The notes under the pieces were generated by a model. That model had not been told where the DNA came from. It made no database searches and saw nothing but the letters and a program-made list of their open reading frames with translations. Below, one piece after another: positions 28,038 to 37,941 of a stretch of 64,000 nucleotides of DNA (its first letter is position 1; each line of letters opens with the position of its first letter). The DNA is taken from assembly GCA_963843805.1 (NCBI GenBank), contig CAWJLY010000008.1, positions 372,001-436,000 of the forward strand. The letters run 5' to 3'. Source of the DNA: Ideonella_A sp963843805. GTDB taxonomy: Bacteria > Pseudomonadota > Gammaproteobacteria > Burkholderiales > Burkholderiaceae_C. The translations under genes and the position numbers were made by a program.

Positions 28038-31000
28038 ATGTGGATCACCCGCGTCTCGATCAACAACCCGGTTTTTGCGACCATGGTGATGGTCGCCCTG
28101 TGTGTGCTCGGCCTGTTTGCCTACGCCAAGCTCGGCGTCGAGCAGATGCCGGATGTGTCGCCACCGGTTGCCTTCATCGACATCGCTTACCCGGGCGCCA
28201 GCCCCGAAGCGGTCGAACGCGAAGTGACCAAGCTGGTCGAGGATTCGGTCAACAGTGTCGCCGGCGTCAAACGAATCACCTCCCGCAGCTTCGAGGGCCG
28301 CAGCCAGACCAGTGTCGAGTTCAGCCTCGATGCCGACATGTCGCGCGCTTTGCAGGAAGTACGCGACCGCGTCGCTGCGGTGCAGGCCGTATTCCCTCGC
28401 GACGCCAAGGCGCCGCTGATCGCGCGCTTCGACAACGACAACAGCCAGCCAATTGTCAATGCGGCGCTGGTCTCGAAGACCCGCAGCGCGCGCGAGTTGT
28501 CGATCATCGGTGACAACATCGTCGGCAAGCGTCTGCAACGTGTCGAAGGGGTGGCGCGGGTCGAGATCAACGGATTGGCCAGGCGCGAGCTCAGAATCGA
28601 TCTCGACCCGGACCGGCTGCGCGCCTTTGCCGTGACGCCGGCGCAGATCGCCGCGGCGCTGCGCGAGGCCAACGCCGACCAGCCGGTCGGGCTGCTGTCC
28701 AATGCCAAGGAAGACACCATTGTCCGAGTCGAAGGTCGCGTGCACGATCCGCGGCGCTTCGAAGAGATCGTTGTGGCCAACCGCAAAGGTCTGCCGCTGC
28801 TGCTTGCCGATCTGGGCAAACTGACCGAGCGCGAGCGCGAGCCCGATACGCTGGCGCGAATCAACGGCCAGCGGGCCATCAATTTCAACATCTTCAAGCA
28901 GCAGGATGCCAATATCGTCGCCACCGGCGACGCGATCAAGGCGGCGCTCGACGAGTTGCGCAAGTCCCTGCCGGCCGATGTCGAGTTGCGGCTGATCTTC
29001 GCCAACAGCGATTTCGTCAAGGGCTCGCTGACCGGCCTGCAGCACACGCTGATCGAGGGCGCGCTGCTGACGGTGGCCATCGTCTTCCTGTTTCTGCATT
29101 CATGGCGCAGCACGGTGATCACCGGGCTCACACTACCGATTTCGGTGATCGCCAGCTTCATTGCGGTCTACGCCCTGGGCTTCACGCTCAATTTCATGAC
29201 GATGATGGCCTTGTCGCTGTGCATCGGGCTGCTGATCGACGATGCCATCGTCGTTCGCGAAAATATCGTCCGCCATGTCGCGATGGGCAAGGATCACTTG
29301 AACGCCGCCCGAGACGGCACCAGCGAGATCGGCCTGGCCGTGATGGCCACCACCTTTGCGATCTGCGCGGTCTTCGTGCCGGTTGCCTTCATGGGCGGCA
29401 TCGTCGGCAAGTTCTTCTTTCCGTTCGGCATCACGGTGACGGTTGCGGTGCTGGTCTCGCTGTTCGTCAGCTTCACGCTCGATCCGATGTTGTCGTCGAT
29501 CTGGAAAGATCCGCCAACCGGGCATCTGAAGGCGATCTGGGGAATCGGCCACGCCATCCGCGGCACCGACCGCATGCTCGACCACTTGCACATCTTGTAC
29601 GAGCGGCTGATCCGCTGGGCCTTCAGCTCACGGCGCTGGATACTGCCGATCCCCGCCTGGGGCCGGCCCTTCGCTGCCGACAACCGACGCGATCGCAGCC
29701 AGCCACGCCGGTGGCGCCGTGCCACGCTGACGCCTCGCGGCGCCATCGTCGGCATCGGCATTGGCAGCTTCGTTTTCGCACTGGCGCTGGCCCCGTTGGT
29801 CGGCAGCGAGTTCATCCCGCAGACCGACCAGGCTTTCACGCAGCTGTCGATCCGCATGCCGGTCGGCTCCAGCCTGGATCGCAGCGATGCCAAGGTGCGC
29901 CAGGTCGAGGCCGTGGTGGCCTCGTTTCCCGAGGTGCGCAATGTCGCGACCAGCATCGGCGGCACCGGCAACGGGCTGTCGGTCGGCCGCAACCAGGCAT
30001 CGATCAACATCGGGCTGGTCGAGCGCAGCACGCGCAGCCGCAGCCAGAAGCAGATCGAAGACGCGATTCGCGAGCAGATCGCCAGCATTCCGGGCATCGA
30101 GGTGTCGGTCGGTTTCGATCGGCCGATCTATGTCGCGATTCTTGGTGACGATGCCGAAGGCCTGGCAACCATCGCACGCGAATTCGCCGACAGCGTGAAG
30201 CAGATTCCCGGCATCACCGATGTCGAGCTGTCGGTCAAGCCCGGCCTGCCGGCCTTTGCCGTGCGGCTGAAGCCGGGCGCGATTCGCGAGCTCGGCATCA
30301 CGGCACCGCAGTTGGCGGCGAGCCTGCGCGCCTACGTCAATGGCGAAGTGGCCACCTATTGGACAACCCCTACCGGCGACCAGGTCGAGGTGTTGATCCG
30401 CCTGCCCGAAAACCGGCGCGAGCGGGTCGACCAGTTACGCGATCTGCCGGTCGCCTTTGCCGCCGACGGCACGCCGATCTCGCTGGGCAGCGTGGCGAGC
30501 ATCGAATCGGTGGTCAACCCCGAAGTGATCCGGCGCCAGAACCTGCAGCGGCGCGAGGCGATCTTTGCGGGCGTCAAGGGACGACCATCGGGCGACGTCG
30601 GCGCCGATGTGCAGAAGCTGGTCAAGGAGACGACGCTGCCGACCGGCTTCAGCTTCGATGTGGGGGGTGCAACCCAGGAACAGCAAAAAGCCTTCGCTGC
30701 GATGCTCGGCGCGATGGTGCTGGCGGTGATCTTCATCTATATCGTGCTGGCCAGCCAGTTCGGGAGTTTTGTCCAGCCGATCGCCATCATGGCGTCGCTG
30801 CCGTTGTCGCTGATCGGCGTCATGCTGGCCCTGCTGTTGTGGCGCAGCACCTTGAATATCTTTTCGATGATCGGCCTGGTGATGCTGATGGGGCTGGTGA
30901 CCAAAAATGCCATCTTGCTGGTCGATTTTGCGAACCATGCGCGACGCGCCGGTGCATCGATGGAAGAGGCGCTGCTGCAGGCCGGCCTGATCCGCATGCG

Positions 31001-31256
31001 GCCCATCATCATGACGACGGCGGCAATGGTTTTCGGCATGCTGCCGCTGGCGCTGGCTTTCAACGATGGCGGCGAAATCCAGGCGCCGATGGGCCGGGCG
31101 ATCATCGGCGGCGTGATCACCAGCACACTGCTGACACTGGTCGTGGTGCCGGTGCTCTACAGCTATCTGGTTCGCGACCGCCGGGCGCCTTTGTCCGCAG
31201 CGGCGCAGGCGATCGGCGGCGGCGCGGCAATGCCGGCGACAGCAGATCGAAATTGA
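28038..31256 (+). CDS. RND multidrug efflux transporter (AcrB/HAE1 family)
   Basis: Inner-membrane proton-driven exporter of 1072 residues with two repeats of membrane and periplasmic domains. The start MWITRVSINNPVFATMVMVA is typical. Proton-relay residues are kept: the Asp pair in GLLIDDAIVVREN (segment 4) and Lys in MGLVTKNAILLVDF (segment 10). Other hallmarks are PGASPEAVEREVTK and ASLPLSLIGVMLALL. Between the two halves lies an unusual basic stretch (DNRRDRSQPRRWRRATLTPR) before segment 7, longer than expected. Substrate not predictable. Runs directly behind its adaptor gene. Confidence 0.95.
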   Translation: MWITRVSINNPVFATMVMVALCVLGLFAYAKLGVEQMPDVSPPVAFIDIAYPGASPEAVEREVTKLVEDSVNSVAGVKRITSRSFEGRSQTSVEFSLDADMSRALQEVRDRVAAVQAVFPRDAKAPLIARFDNDNSQPIVNAALVSKTRSARELSIIGDNIVGKRLQRVEGVARVEINGLARRELRIDLDPDRLRAFAVTPAQIAAALREANADQPVGLLSNAKEDTIVRVEGRVHDPRRFEEIVVANRKGLPLLLADLGKLTEREREPDTLARINGQRAINFNIFKQQDANIVATGDAIKAALDELRKSLPADVELRLIFANSDFVKGSLTGLQHTLIEGALLTVAIVFLFLHSWRSTVITGLTLPISVIASFIAVYALGFTLNFMTMMALSLCIGLLIDDAIVVRENIVRHVAMGKDHLNAARDGTSEIGLAVMATTFAICAVFVPVAFMGGIVGKFFFPFGITVTVAVLVSLFVSFTLDPMLSSIWKDPPTGHLKAIWGIGHAIRGTDRMLDHLHILYERLIRWAFSSRRWILPIPAWGRPFAADNRRDRSQPRRWRRATLTPRGAIVGIGIGSFVFALALAPLVGSEFIPQTDQAFTQLSIRMPVGSSLDRSDAKVRQVEAVVASFPEVRNVATSIGGTGNGLSVGRNQASINIGLVERSTRSRSQKQIEDAIREQIASIPGIEVSVGFDRPIYVAILGDDAEGLATIAREFADSVKQIPGITDVELSVKPGLPAFAVRLKPGAIRELGITAPQLAASLRAYVNGEVATYWTTPTGDQVEVLIRLPENRRERVDQLRDLPVAFAADGTPISLGSVASIESVVNPEVIRRQNLQRREAIFAGVKGRPSGDVGADVQKLVKETTLPTGFSFDVGGATQEQQKAFAAMLGAMVLAVIFIYIVLASQFGSFVQPIAIMASLPLSLIGVMLALLLWRSTLNIFSMIGLVMLMGLVTKNAILLVDFANHARRAGASMEEALLQAGLIRMRPIIMTTAAMVFGMLPLALAFNDGGEIQAPMGRAIIGGVITSTLLTLVVVPVLYSYLVRDRRAPLSAAAQAIGGGAAMPATADRN

Positions 31257-31336
31257 CCGGGGGCGGCACGCCGCTGCCTGGGTGGACGATCGTGGAGAAT
31301 CATCTCCCCCATCCAACGATCCTGGAGCGCTCTTCG

Positions 31337-32424
31337 ATGTCCCGCGTATTCAATTTCAGCGCCGGCCCGGCCGTTCTGCCGGAAACTGTGTCTGCAACAG
31401 GCTGCAGCCGAGATGCTCGACTGGCATGGCAGCGGCATGTCGGTGATGGAGATGAGCCACCGCGGCAAGGAGTTCATCGCCATCCATGCCGAAGCCGAAG
31501 CCTTGTTGCGCGACTTGTTGGCCATTCCGGCCAACTACAAGGTGTTGTTCATGCAAGGCGGCGCCATCGGCGAAAACGCCATCGTTCCGATGAACCTGTT
31601 GCGCGGCAAGGGCAGCGCCGATTACATCAATACCGGCGAATGGTCGAAAAAGTCGATCAAGGAAGCCAAGCGCTACGCCAAGATCAATGTCGCGGCCAGC
31701 TGCCGAGGCGAGTGGCTTCACTGCGTGCCGCCGCGCGACAGCTGGCAGCTCGACCCGGATGCCGCCTACGTGCACATCTGCGCCAACGAAACCATCGGCG
31801 GCGTCGAATACCACTTCACGCCCGAGACCGGCGACGTGCCGCTGGTCGCCGACATGTCGAGCAATATCCTGTCACAGGCCGGTCGACGTCAGCCGCTACG
31901 GCCTGATCTACGGCGGTGCGCAGAAGAATATCGGCCCGGCCGGGTCTGACGATCGTGATCGTTCGGGACGATCTGATCGGCCAGGCTCACCCGCTGCACG
32001 CCATCGGCATTCGACTACAAGCAGCAGGCCGACAACGATTCGATGCTCAATACGCCGCCGACCTACGCGATCTATATCGCCGGGCTGGTCTTCAACTGGA
32101 TCAAGTCGCGCGGCGGGCTGGCTGCGATGGCGGAGCAGAACCAGGCCAAGGCGGCCGATGCTGTACGACTATCTCGAGCAAAGCGTCTTTTTCAGCAACC
32201 CGGTGGCGAAGGCCGATCGCTCGCTGATGAACGTGCCGTTCAAGTTGAAGGACGAGGCACTCGACGACGCCTTCCTGAAAGGCGCGGTGGCGCGCGGCAT
32301 GTTGCAGCTGAAGGGCCACCGCTCGGTCGGTGGCATGCGCGCATCGATCTACAACGCGATGCCGATCGAAGGTGTGCAGGCGCTGGTCGCCTACATGAAG
32401 GAATTCGAGGCGAAACATGGCTGA
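31337..32424 (+). CDS. serC: Phosphoserine aminotransferase (frameshifted)
   Basis: PLP enzyme converting 3-phosphohydroxypyruvate and glutamate to O-phosphoserine; in many bacteria it also serves pyridoxine synthesis. The N-terminus MSRVFNFSAGPAVLPE and GMSVMEMSHRGKEF are diagnostic. The PLP region is VPLVADMSSNILS and the lysine in GLIYGGAQKNIGPAG. NTPPTYAIYIAGLVFNWIK and GHRSVGGMRASIYNAMP complete the signature. About five one-base insertions split it, near 31392, 31877, 31946, 32000 and 32158, while all motifs survive. ATG 31337 is the start. It overlaps the following serA-like gene by eight bases. Confidence 0.93.
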
Positions 32425-33601
32425 GCGGCTGGCGGTTCTGGTGCTGAACCAGATCTCGGCAGCGGGCCTGTCGCGGCTGCCGGCCGATATCTACAGCGTG
32501 GGCAAGGATGTGCCAAGCCGGCGGCGATCCTGCTGCGTTCGGCCGATCTGCACACGATGGATATTCCGCCCAGCGTGCGCGCAATTGCCCGGGCCGGCGC
32601 CGGTACCAACAATATTCCGGTCGATGCGATGAGCCGGCGCGGTGTGCCGGTGTTCAATGCCCCCGGCGCGAATGCCAATGCGGTGAAGGAACTGGTGATC
32701 GCCGGCATGCTGCTGGCGGCACGCCAGCTTGCACCGGCGTTGCGCTTCGTCGCCAACCTCGACGCGGCATCACCCGAACTCGACAAGACGGTCGAGAACG
32801 GCAAGAAAGTCGTTCGCCGGTTATGAACTGGCTGGCCAGACGCTGGGCATCGTCGGCCTTGGCAAGGTCGGCTGCATGGTGGCCGATGCGGCGATCAAGC
32901 TGGGCATGAACGTGCTCGGCTTCGACCCCGAAATCACCGTCGATGCAGCCTGGAGCCTGCCGTCGCAGGTGCGCCGCGCGACGAGTGTCAACGATGTGCT
33001 GAAACAGGCGCAGTTCGTGTCGCTGCATGTGCCGCTGGTCGAATGCAACCCGCCATCTGGTCAACGACGCCAATATCGGCCTGCTAAGCCAGGCGCCGTG
33101 CTGATGAATTTCAGCCGCGAAGGCGTGGTCTGCGACAGCGCGGTGATCGACTCGCTGAACGCGGGCCGCCTCGGGCCAATATGTCTGCGACTTTCCCGGC
33201 GCCGACATCCACGGCCATCCGCAGGTGATTGCGCTGCCGCACCTCGGCGCATCGACCCGCGAGGCCGAGGAAAACTGCGCCGTGATGGTCGTCGACCAGT
33301 TGCGCGACTTCCTCGAAAACGGCAATGTGGGCAACGCGGTCAATTTCCCGCAGGTGACGATGGCGCGCGAATCGGCATTCCGCGTGGCCATCGCCAATGC
33401 CAATGTGCCCAACATGCTGGGCCAGATTTCCACTGCCATGGCGCAGGCCGGCCTGAATATCCACAACATGGTCAACAAGTCGCGCGGCGGCATGGCCTAT
33501 ACGCTGGTCGATGTCGACAGCGCGGTTTCGCCCGAGGTGCAGCAGCCAAGATCGGTGCGATCGACGGCGTGCTGGCCGTGCGTTATCTGCCGGCACGCTG
33601 A
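32417..33601 (+). CDS. serA: D-3-phosphoglycerate dehydrogenase with ACT domain (frameshifted)
   Basis: NAD-dependent first enzyme of serine synthesis, oxidising 3-phosphoglycerate. Substrate-domain motifs are AIARAGAGTNNIPVDAM and PGANANAVKELVIAGML; the NAD loop is LGIVGLGKVGCMVA; catalytic His is in IALPHLGASTREAEEN. The C-terminal ~80 residues form an ACT regulatory domain (PNMLGQISTAMAQAGLNIHN), likely sensing serine. About six indels occur near 32512, 32812, 33052, 33085, 33172 and 33548; some look like deletions. Length near 394 residues corresponds to the short SerA with ACT. It overlaps serC, so the first two serine steps are coupled in one operon. Confidence 0.9.
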
Positions 33602-33675
33602 GCTGCGCGCTGCTCAGCGGCAAAAGCAGCGCTGTGCAATCATCATTGCCCCTCGTCGCACGCTCCACCATCATC

Positions 33676-34284
33676 ATGAAACTCTATTACGCTCCGGGCG
33701 CCTGCTCGATGGCACCACACATCGTGGCTCACGAAGCCGGTATCGCCGTCGACCTCGTCAAGGTCGATATTCCGAACAAGAAAACCGCGGACGGCGGTGA
33801 TTTCTGGAAGGTCAATCCGAAGGGTTATGTGCCGGCACTTCAGCTCGACGATGGGTCGGTGCTCACCGAGGTTGGTGTGATCTGCCAGTACCTGGCCGAC
33901 CAGAAGCCCGATTCGGGCCTGGTTGCCAAGGCTGGTTCAATGGAGCGTTACCGGCAACTCGAAGCGCTGAACTTTGCCGCCACCGAGGTCCACAAGCAGA
34001 TCGGCGCGCTGTTCAATCCGAAGATGACGCCAGAGATGAAGGCGGTGCAGATGGGCACCGTCGAGCGCCGTCTGAACGCGCTGGAGACGTCGCTTGAAGG
34101 TCAATCGTTCGCCGTCGGCGGTCGCTTCAGCATCGTCGACGCCTATCTGTTCACGGTCATCAACTGGAGCAAACCGTTGAAGATCGATCTGGGCCAATGG
34201 CCGAACGTCAAGGCTTTCATGGCCCGCATCGGCGAACGCCCCAAGGTGCAGGAAACGCTGCGTGCCGAAGGGCTCGTCGAGTAA
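33676..34284 (+). CDS. Glutathione S-transferase, beta class
   Basis: Cytoplasmic glutathione S-transferase of 202 residues. The opening MKLYYAPGACSMAPHIVAHE contains the beta-class Tyr/Cys-type glutathione site (APGACS). DDGSVLTEVGVICQYLAD is the cis-Pro/glutathione-binding part, slightly variant. The all-helical C-terminal domain has GGRFSIVDAYLFTVINW, with the conserved Asp capping box. Substrate unknown. Start ATG 33676 fits the family N-terminus exactly. It is convergent with the lipase-like gene, with stops 9 bases apart. Confidence 0.93.
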   Translation: MKLYYAPGACSMAPHIVAHEAGIAVDLVKVDIPNKKTADGGDFWKVNPKGYVPALQLDDGSVLTEVGVICQYLADQKPDSGLVAKAGSMERYRQLEALNFAATEVHKQIGALFNPKMTPEMKAVQMGTVERRLNALETSLEGQSFAVGGRFSIVDAYLFTVINWSKPLKIDLGQWPNVKAFMARIGERPKVQETLRAEGLVE

Positions 34285-34293
34285 CCGGCCGAC

Positions 34294-35493
34294 TCACAGG
34301 TTGCGCGCCACCGCGCCAAGGCGCTGCAACATGAAGATCCAGTACGACGGCACACAATCGTTGTGTCCGGACGGTACCGCTTGGCATTCGGTCAGACTGA
34401 CTTGCTGCGCCCCGCGCGCCACCATCGCCTGTACGGTGCTGACGGCGCTGGCATACGGCACGGTCTGATCATCGCGGCCGTGGTACAGGTAGACCGGCAC
34501 CTGCGGCTGCCAGTCGTGCACGTTGCTGTCCCGATCGATGGCGGCGACATCGTCGGCCAGGTAGTCGTCGATGAAAGCAGATTGGTAGGTGACATCGGAA
34601 TCATCGGGGATCAACAAACGCAAAAGAGCGCGTCGCACCTCATTGCGAACGCTTGATCCCAGATGACGCAGCAGGCCCGGGTTGATCAAGGCGCCGAGTA
34701 CGGGATAGTCGGCACGCACACGACGCAGCAATTCGTCCAGCGTCGCATTGACGTTGTACGGACCACCACCGGGCACCGACAAGACGAGTCCGGGCAGGTC
34801 GGCAGTCTGCTCGGTCTGCATCGCCCGGTGGGCCGCCATCGTCACATAACCGCCTTCGGAATAACCGACCAGAAACAACTGGCCGTTATCGACGACCTGG
34901 TTGGTACGCCGCCAGACGCGGGCGGCGGCCAGCAGATCGAGCACGGAAGCAGCAGAGGGTTTGGCCAGCAGGTAGGGATGTTCGGTGCCCTTTGCGGTAC
35001 CGAAACCGACGTAGTCCGACGCGACCACGATATAGCCCAGCGATGCCATGATGACCGCCGCTTCGTCGCCCTTGGCGTGATTGCTCGGCGCCTCGCCATC
35101 GCTGAAAATCGTACCGTGCTGGTAACTGATGATCGGGCTCGCCGCGCCGGCCGGCTTGACTGGCACACTGATCAGACCGGATGCGCTGAGTTCGCGACCT
35201 TGTCCGTCGAGCGTTCGATACACCAGCCGGTAGCTGGCAACCGAATAAACCGGCGTGATCCGCGGTGCCTTGGTATCGGGTTTGAGCAGACCGGCGACGA
35301 TATCGGGCGGCGTCACGGTGCCCAAGGCAACCACATTGTCGAGTCGGCCCCGGCTGGAAACCTCCGGCACGGTCTGCGGCGGAACGACCACCGCAGGCGG
35401 ATCAGCCACGTTGCTGCCGCCACCGCCGCCGCACGCTGCGAGTGCGGCCAACAGCACCAGCATTGCCGGAATTTGCCACCACTTCGTCAACAT
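34294..35493 (-). CDS. Alpha/beta-hydrolase lipoprotein, secretory-lipase-like
   Basis: Exported alpha/beta hydrolase of 399 residues. The signal ends in a lipobox followed by a glycine run (LLAALAACGGGGGSNV), indicating a lipoprotein. The nucleophile elbow is LVGYSEGGYVTMAA, the acid is probably in LYHGRDDQTVPY, and the His in PSGHNDCVPSYW. ISYQHGTIFSDGEAPSN and VVASDYVGFGTAKGTEHPY resemble secreted lipase/esterases. Such enzymes hydrolyse esters, but substrate is not known. ATG 35493 (MLTKWWQIPAML) is preferred over the upstream in-frame ATG because it begins the signal peptide. Confidence 0.83.
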   Translation of the reverse strand: MLTKWWQIPAMLVLLAALAACGGGGGSNVADPPAVVVPPQTVPEVSSRGRLDNVVALGTVTPPDIVAGLLKPDTKAPRITPVYSVASYRLVYRTLDGQGRELSASGLISVPVKPAGAASPIISYQHGTIFSDGEAPSNHAKGDEAAVIMASLGYIVVASDYVGFGTAKGTEHPYLLAKPSAASVLDLLAAARVWRRTNQVVDNGQLFLVGYSEGGYVTMAAHRAMQTEQTADLPGLVLSVPGGGPYNVNATLDELLRRVRADYPVLGALINPGLLRHLGSSVRNEVRRALLRLLIPDDSDVTYQSAFIDDYLADDVAAIDRDSNVHDWQPQVPVYLYHGRDDQTVPYASAVSTVQAMVARGAQQVSLTECQAVPSGHNDCVPSYWIFMLQRLGAVARNL

Positions 35494-35716
35494 GACCGTC
35501 ACTTTAACCCAATGCAAACGGCTAGCTCAGCTGCACCCGACCCGCCAAGTCAGCATGCCTGGATCAGCCAATGCACGCCAGCCGCCCCGACAAGCCGCGT
35601 GCCTGTCAACGCCGCGCGGGCGAACCTCGGCGCTGACGGGAACAGACATCGTTGGTGTGTTGATTGGTGCATGGGTCAGCTGCCGATTACGATCACGCCG
35701 ATTCTCCCCTGCCGAC

Positions 35717-36955
35717 ATGATGCGTATCCGCTCAGACTCCATGCTTCCCACCATCGTCGCACTCGGCATAGCGCAGATCACCGCGTGGGGCAGCAGCTAC
35801 TACTGCCTGGGCGTACTGGCGCGGCCGATTGCTGCCGAAACCGGCTGGAGCCAGAGCCTGATCTATTTCGGCTTCACCGTTTCCTTGCTTGTGATGGGTC
35901 TGGTGTCCACGCCGGCCGGGCGCGCCATTGATCGGTTCGGCGCGCGGTCGGTGATGGCGTGCGGCAGCCTGCTGGTCGCGGTCGGCTTGTTGTTGCTCTC
36001 GATCGCGCACAGCGAGGCAGCGTATCTGGCCACCTGGGCACTGCTCGGGGTCGGCATGCGACTCAGTTTGTACGACGCCGCGTTTGCTGCGCTGGTGCAG
36101 GTATTGCCGTCGCGCGCACGCCAGGCCATTTCCTATCTGACGCTTTTCGGCGCGTTCGCGTCGACGGTTTTCTGGCTGCTTGGGCATCGGCTCGACGACG
36201 CATTCGGCTGGCGCGCGACCTTGGCCTGTTTTGCCGCGCTCAACCTGTTGATCTGCCTGCCCTTGAACTGGTTTGCACTTTCGCGAAGCGATACGCTGAT
36301 CTCCGCCGCTGTCACCAGCGATGCGGGCAATGCGGGCGCGGCGGTTGAGCGCGAACCATTGTCGGGCCGGCAACGCGACGTTGCAATCGCGCTGTTCGCG
36401 CTGGTGATGTCGCTCAACGGCTTTGTTTTTGGCGTCGTCACCGTCCAACTGGTGCCGCTGCTCGAGGCGGCCGCTTTGCCGACGGCTGCTGCGGTCGGCA
36501 TTGCCTCGCTGAAAGGCTTCGGGCAATTTGCAGGCCGCCTGGTCGAGATCGTCTTTGGCCGCAAGTTGCGGGCAATCACGGTAGCGCGTTTTGCCATCGG
36601 CGCCCTGCCCTGGTCGTTTGTCATCCTGCTGCTTGGCGCTGGTCAATTTCAGGCCTTGCTGGTGTTTACCTTGCTGATGGGTGCGTCGCAGGGCGTCGTC
36701 ACGATTGTTCGCGGCGCCTTGCCACTGGCCTTGTTCGGCAAGGCCGGTTACGGCACCGTGCTCGGCTTGCTCGCCACGCCGATCCTGATTGTCAACGCGG
36801 CATCGCCGACACTCAACGCGCTGATTGTCGACCACTGGGGTTGGGGCGCGGCCGAAGCCGTGCTGCTCGGCGCGGCCTCTGCCTCGTGGCTGACGATGGA
36901 GGTGATGTCGCGCTGGTACGAACGCACCAGGCGCCGAACAACGCAGCTCGCCTGA
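35717..36955 (+). CDS. MFS transporter
   Basis: Major facilitator of 412 residues with about twelve membrane segments. It begins near LPTIVALGIAQITAWGSSYY, typical of a Burkholderiales MFS group often annotated just as MFS or arabinose efflux permease. The motif A equivalent is GRAIDRFGARSVMACGSLLV. RQRDVAIALFALVMSLNGFV opens the second half. Function and substrate unknown. ATGs at 35717, 35720 and 35741 are all possible starts. Confidence 0.82.
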   Translation: MMRIRSDSMLPTIVALGIAQITAWGSSYYCLGVLARPIAAETGWSQSLIYFGFTVSLLVMGLVSTPAGRAIDRFGARSVMACGSLLVAVGLLLLSIAHSEAAYLATWALLGVGMRLSLYDAAFAALVQVLPSRARQAISYLTLFGAFASTVFWLLGHRLDDAFGWRATLACFAALNLLICLPLNWFALSRSDTLISAAVTSDAGNAGAAVEREPLSGRQRDVAIALFALVMSLNGFVFGVVTVQLVPLLEAAALPTAAAVGIASLKGFGQFAGRLVEIVFGRKLRAITVARFAIGALPWSFVILLLGAGQFQALLVFTLLMGASQGVVTIVRGALPLALFGKAGYGTVLGLLATPILIVNAASPTLNALIVDHWGWGAAEAVLLGAASASWLTMEVMSRWYERTRRRTTQLA

Positions 36956-37037
36956 CCGATCCGCCTCGGAGCCTCAAACCATCTTGTTGCAATCGACAAA
37001 CTCGCCAAGGCGAAATCAGCAGGCGTAAGATGGCATC

Positions 37038-37391
37038 GTGCGGAACTCCGCAACCACCACCGTGAAACAGCAACCCGATTCAGCCAGAGAAGAGCCCGCG
37101 CCGATCAGCGATGCCGACGCCCGATCGACCGCCGTTTCGGACGAGCGGCTCGAGCGAGTCGTCGCCCATCCGGACGGTCAATACTGGGTGGCGATCGACG
37201 GCCACCAGCAGTTCGGCCCGTTCGACAGCGTCGAAGAAGCGCTGGCCGACATGGAAGTCGAGGAGAACGATTTCGATGCGGCCCCACCGTCGCTTGAAGA
37301 AGTCGAGGATGCGCTGGGCATCGCCAGCTGGATCGATCCCGAAACCGGCGCGCCGCCAGAAGATTCGCACATCCGGCTCGAAGACCACTGA
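37038..37391 (+). CDS. Small acidic hypothetical protein
   Basis: Predicted 117-residue acidic soluble protein. The middle reads HPDGQYWVAIDGHQQFGPFD followed by SVEEALADMEVEENDFD, then a C-terminal SWIDPETGAPPEDSHIRLEDH. The last block (WIDPETGxPxE) looks conserved and repeats the style of the central part. I do not recognise a named family. Start is GTG 37038 or a later GTG at 37062; the N-terminal 40 residues are low complexity. Not clearly linked with the nitrate cluster that follows after about 550 bases. Confidence 0.6.
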   Translation: MRNSATTTVKQQPDSAREEPAPISDADARSTAVSDERLERVVAHPDGQYWVAIDGHQQFGPFDSVEEALADMEVEENDFDAAPPSLEEVEDALGIASWIDPETGAPPEDSHIRLEDH

Positions 37392-37941
37392 GCGGTGTCG
37401 CGACGCGCAATCAGGCGGTCAGCAACGGCAGGCAGTTCTCACATTGCCGGGTGAGCTTCTCGAACAACTCGAAGATCGCTCATCTGCGCAACTCGCGATT
37501 CAAGATCTCGCGCACCAAGATATGCCAGGCGATTGCACCAAGGCAGTGACGACACGCTGCGCGCGAATCGGCATCCAGTTGTTCGGTAGCGGCGGCCGCG
37601 CCGTTGACCAGCAAGACTGAACTTCGGCGATGACTTGCCAGCATGAGAGACATATCGACAAGGCGTCTGCAACGATCGAACCCGCCGTTGCACAGCGCCA
37701 TCTCACTCGGCTGGCACGGTAGCTGCTTTGATAACAGCGGGCGCAACGACGCACCCGGCTTTTCTCGACCGCACACCGCGGCCATGTTCACGATGACGTG
37801 AACAACCGTGTGCCTCCACAGTCCGCCGATGCGCGGCCTCGAAATCCATCGCCTGGAGCGCACCATGTCATTTCTGAACCAGCCGAACGATCGATCAACG
37901 GCGAACCGTCGCAGCGTCCGACCGCTGGCAAGAGCTTCCAC
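37392..37941. other. Leader region of the nitrite/nitrate reductase operon
   Basis: About 550 bases before the nirB start. A minus-strand frame of roughly 100 codons crosses 37480-37800 but shows no family motif. The region should hold the nirB promoter and any nitrogen-control site; no clear NtrC, Fnr or antiterminator structure was recognised. The nirB frame is open upstream to 37798, so a slightly longer NirB is possible. Confidence 0.4.

Noticed and set aside
27222..29099. Minus-strand open frame of about 625 codons opposite the RND operon
   Set aside because: Antisense shadow of the adaptor and RND transporter; no family motif or sensible start.
35717..36955. MFS gene near the nitrate cluster as a NarK-type nitrate transporter
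   Set aside because: The NarK nitrate signature segments are absent and an unrelated gene and a 550-base gap separate it from nirB.
37480..37800. Minus-strand gene upstream of nirB
   Set aside because: About 100 codons read through, but no start with ribosome site and no recognisable motif; reported only as part of the leader region.
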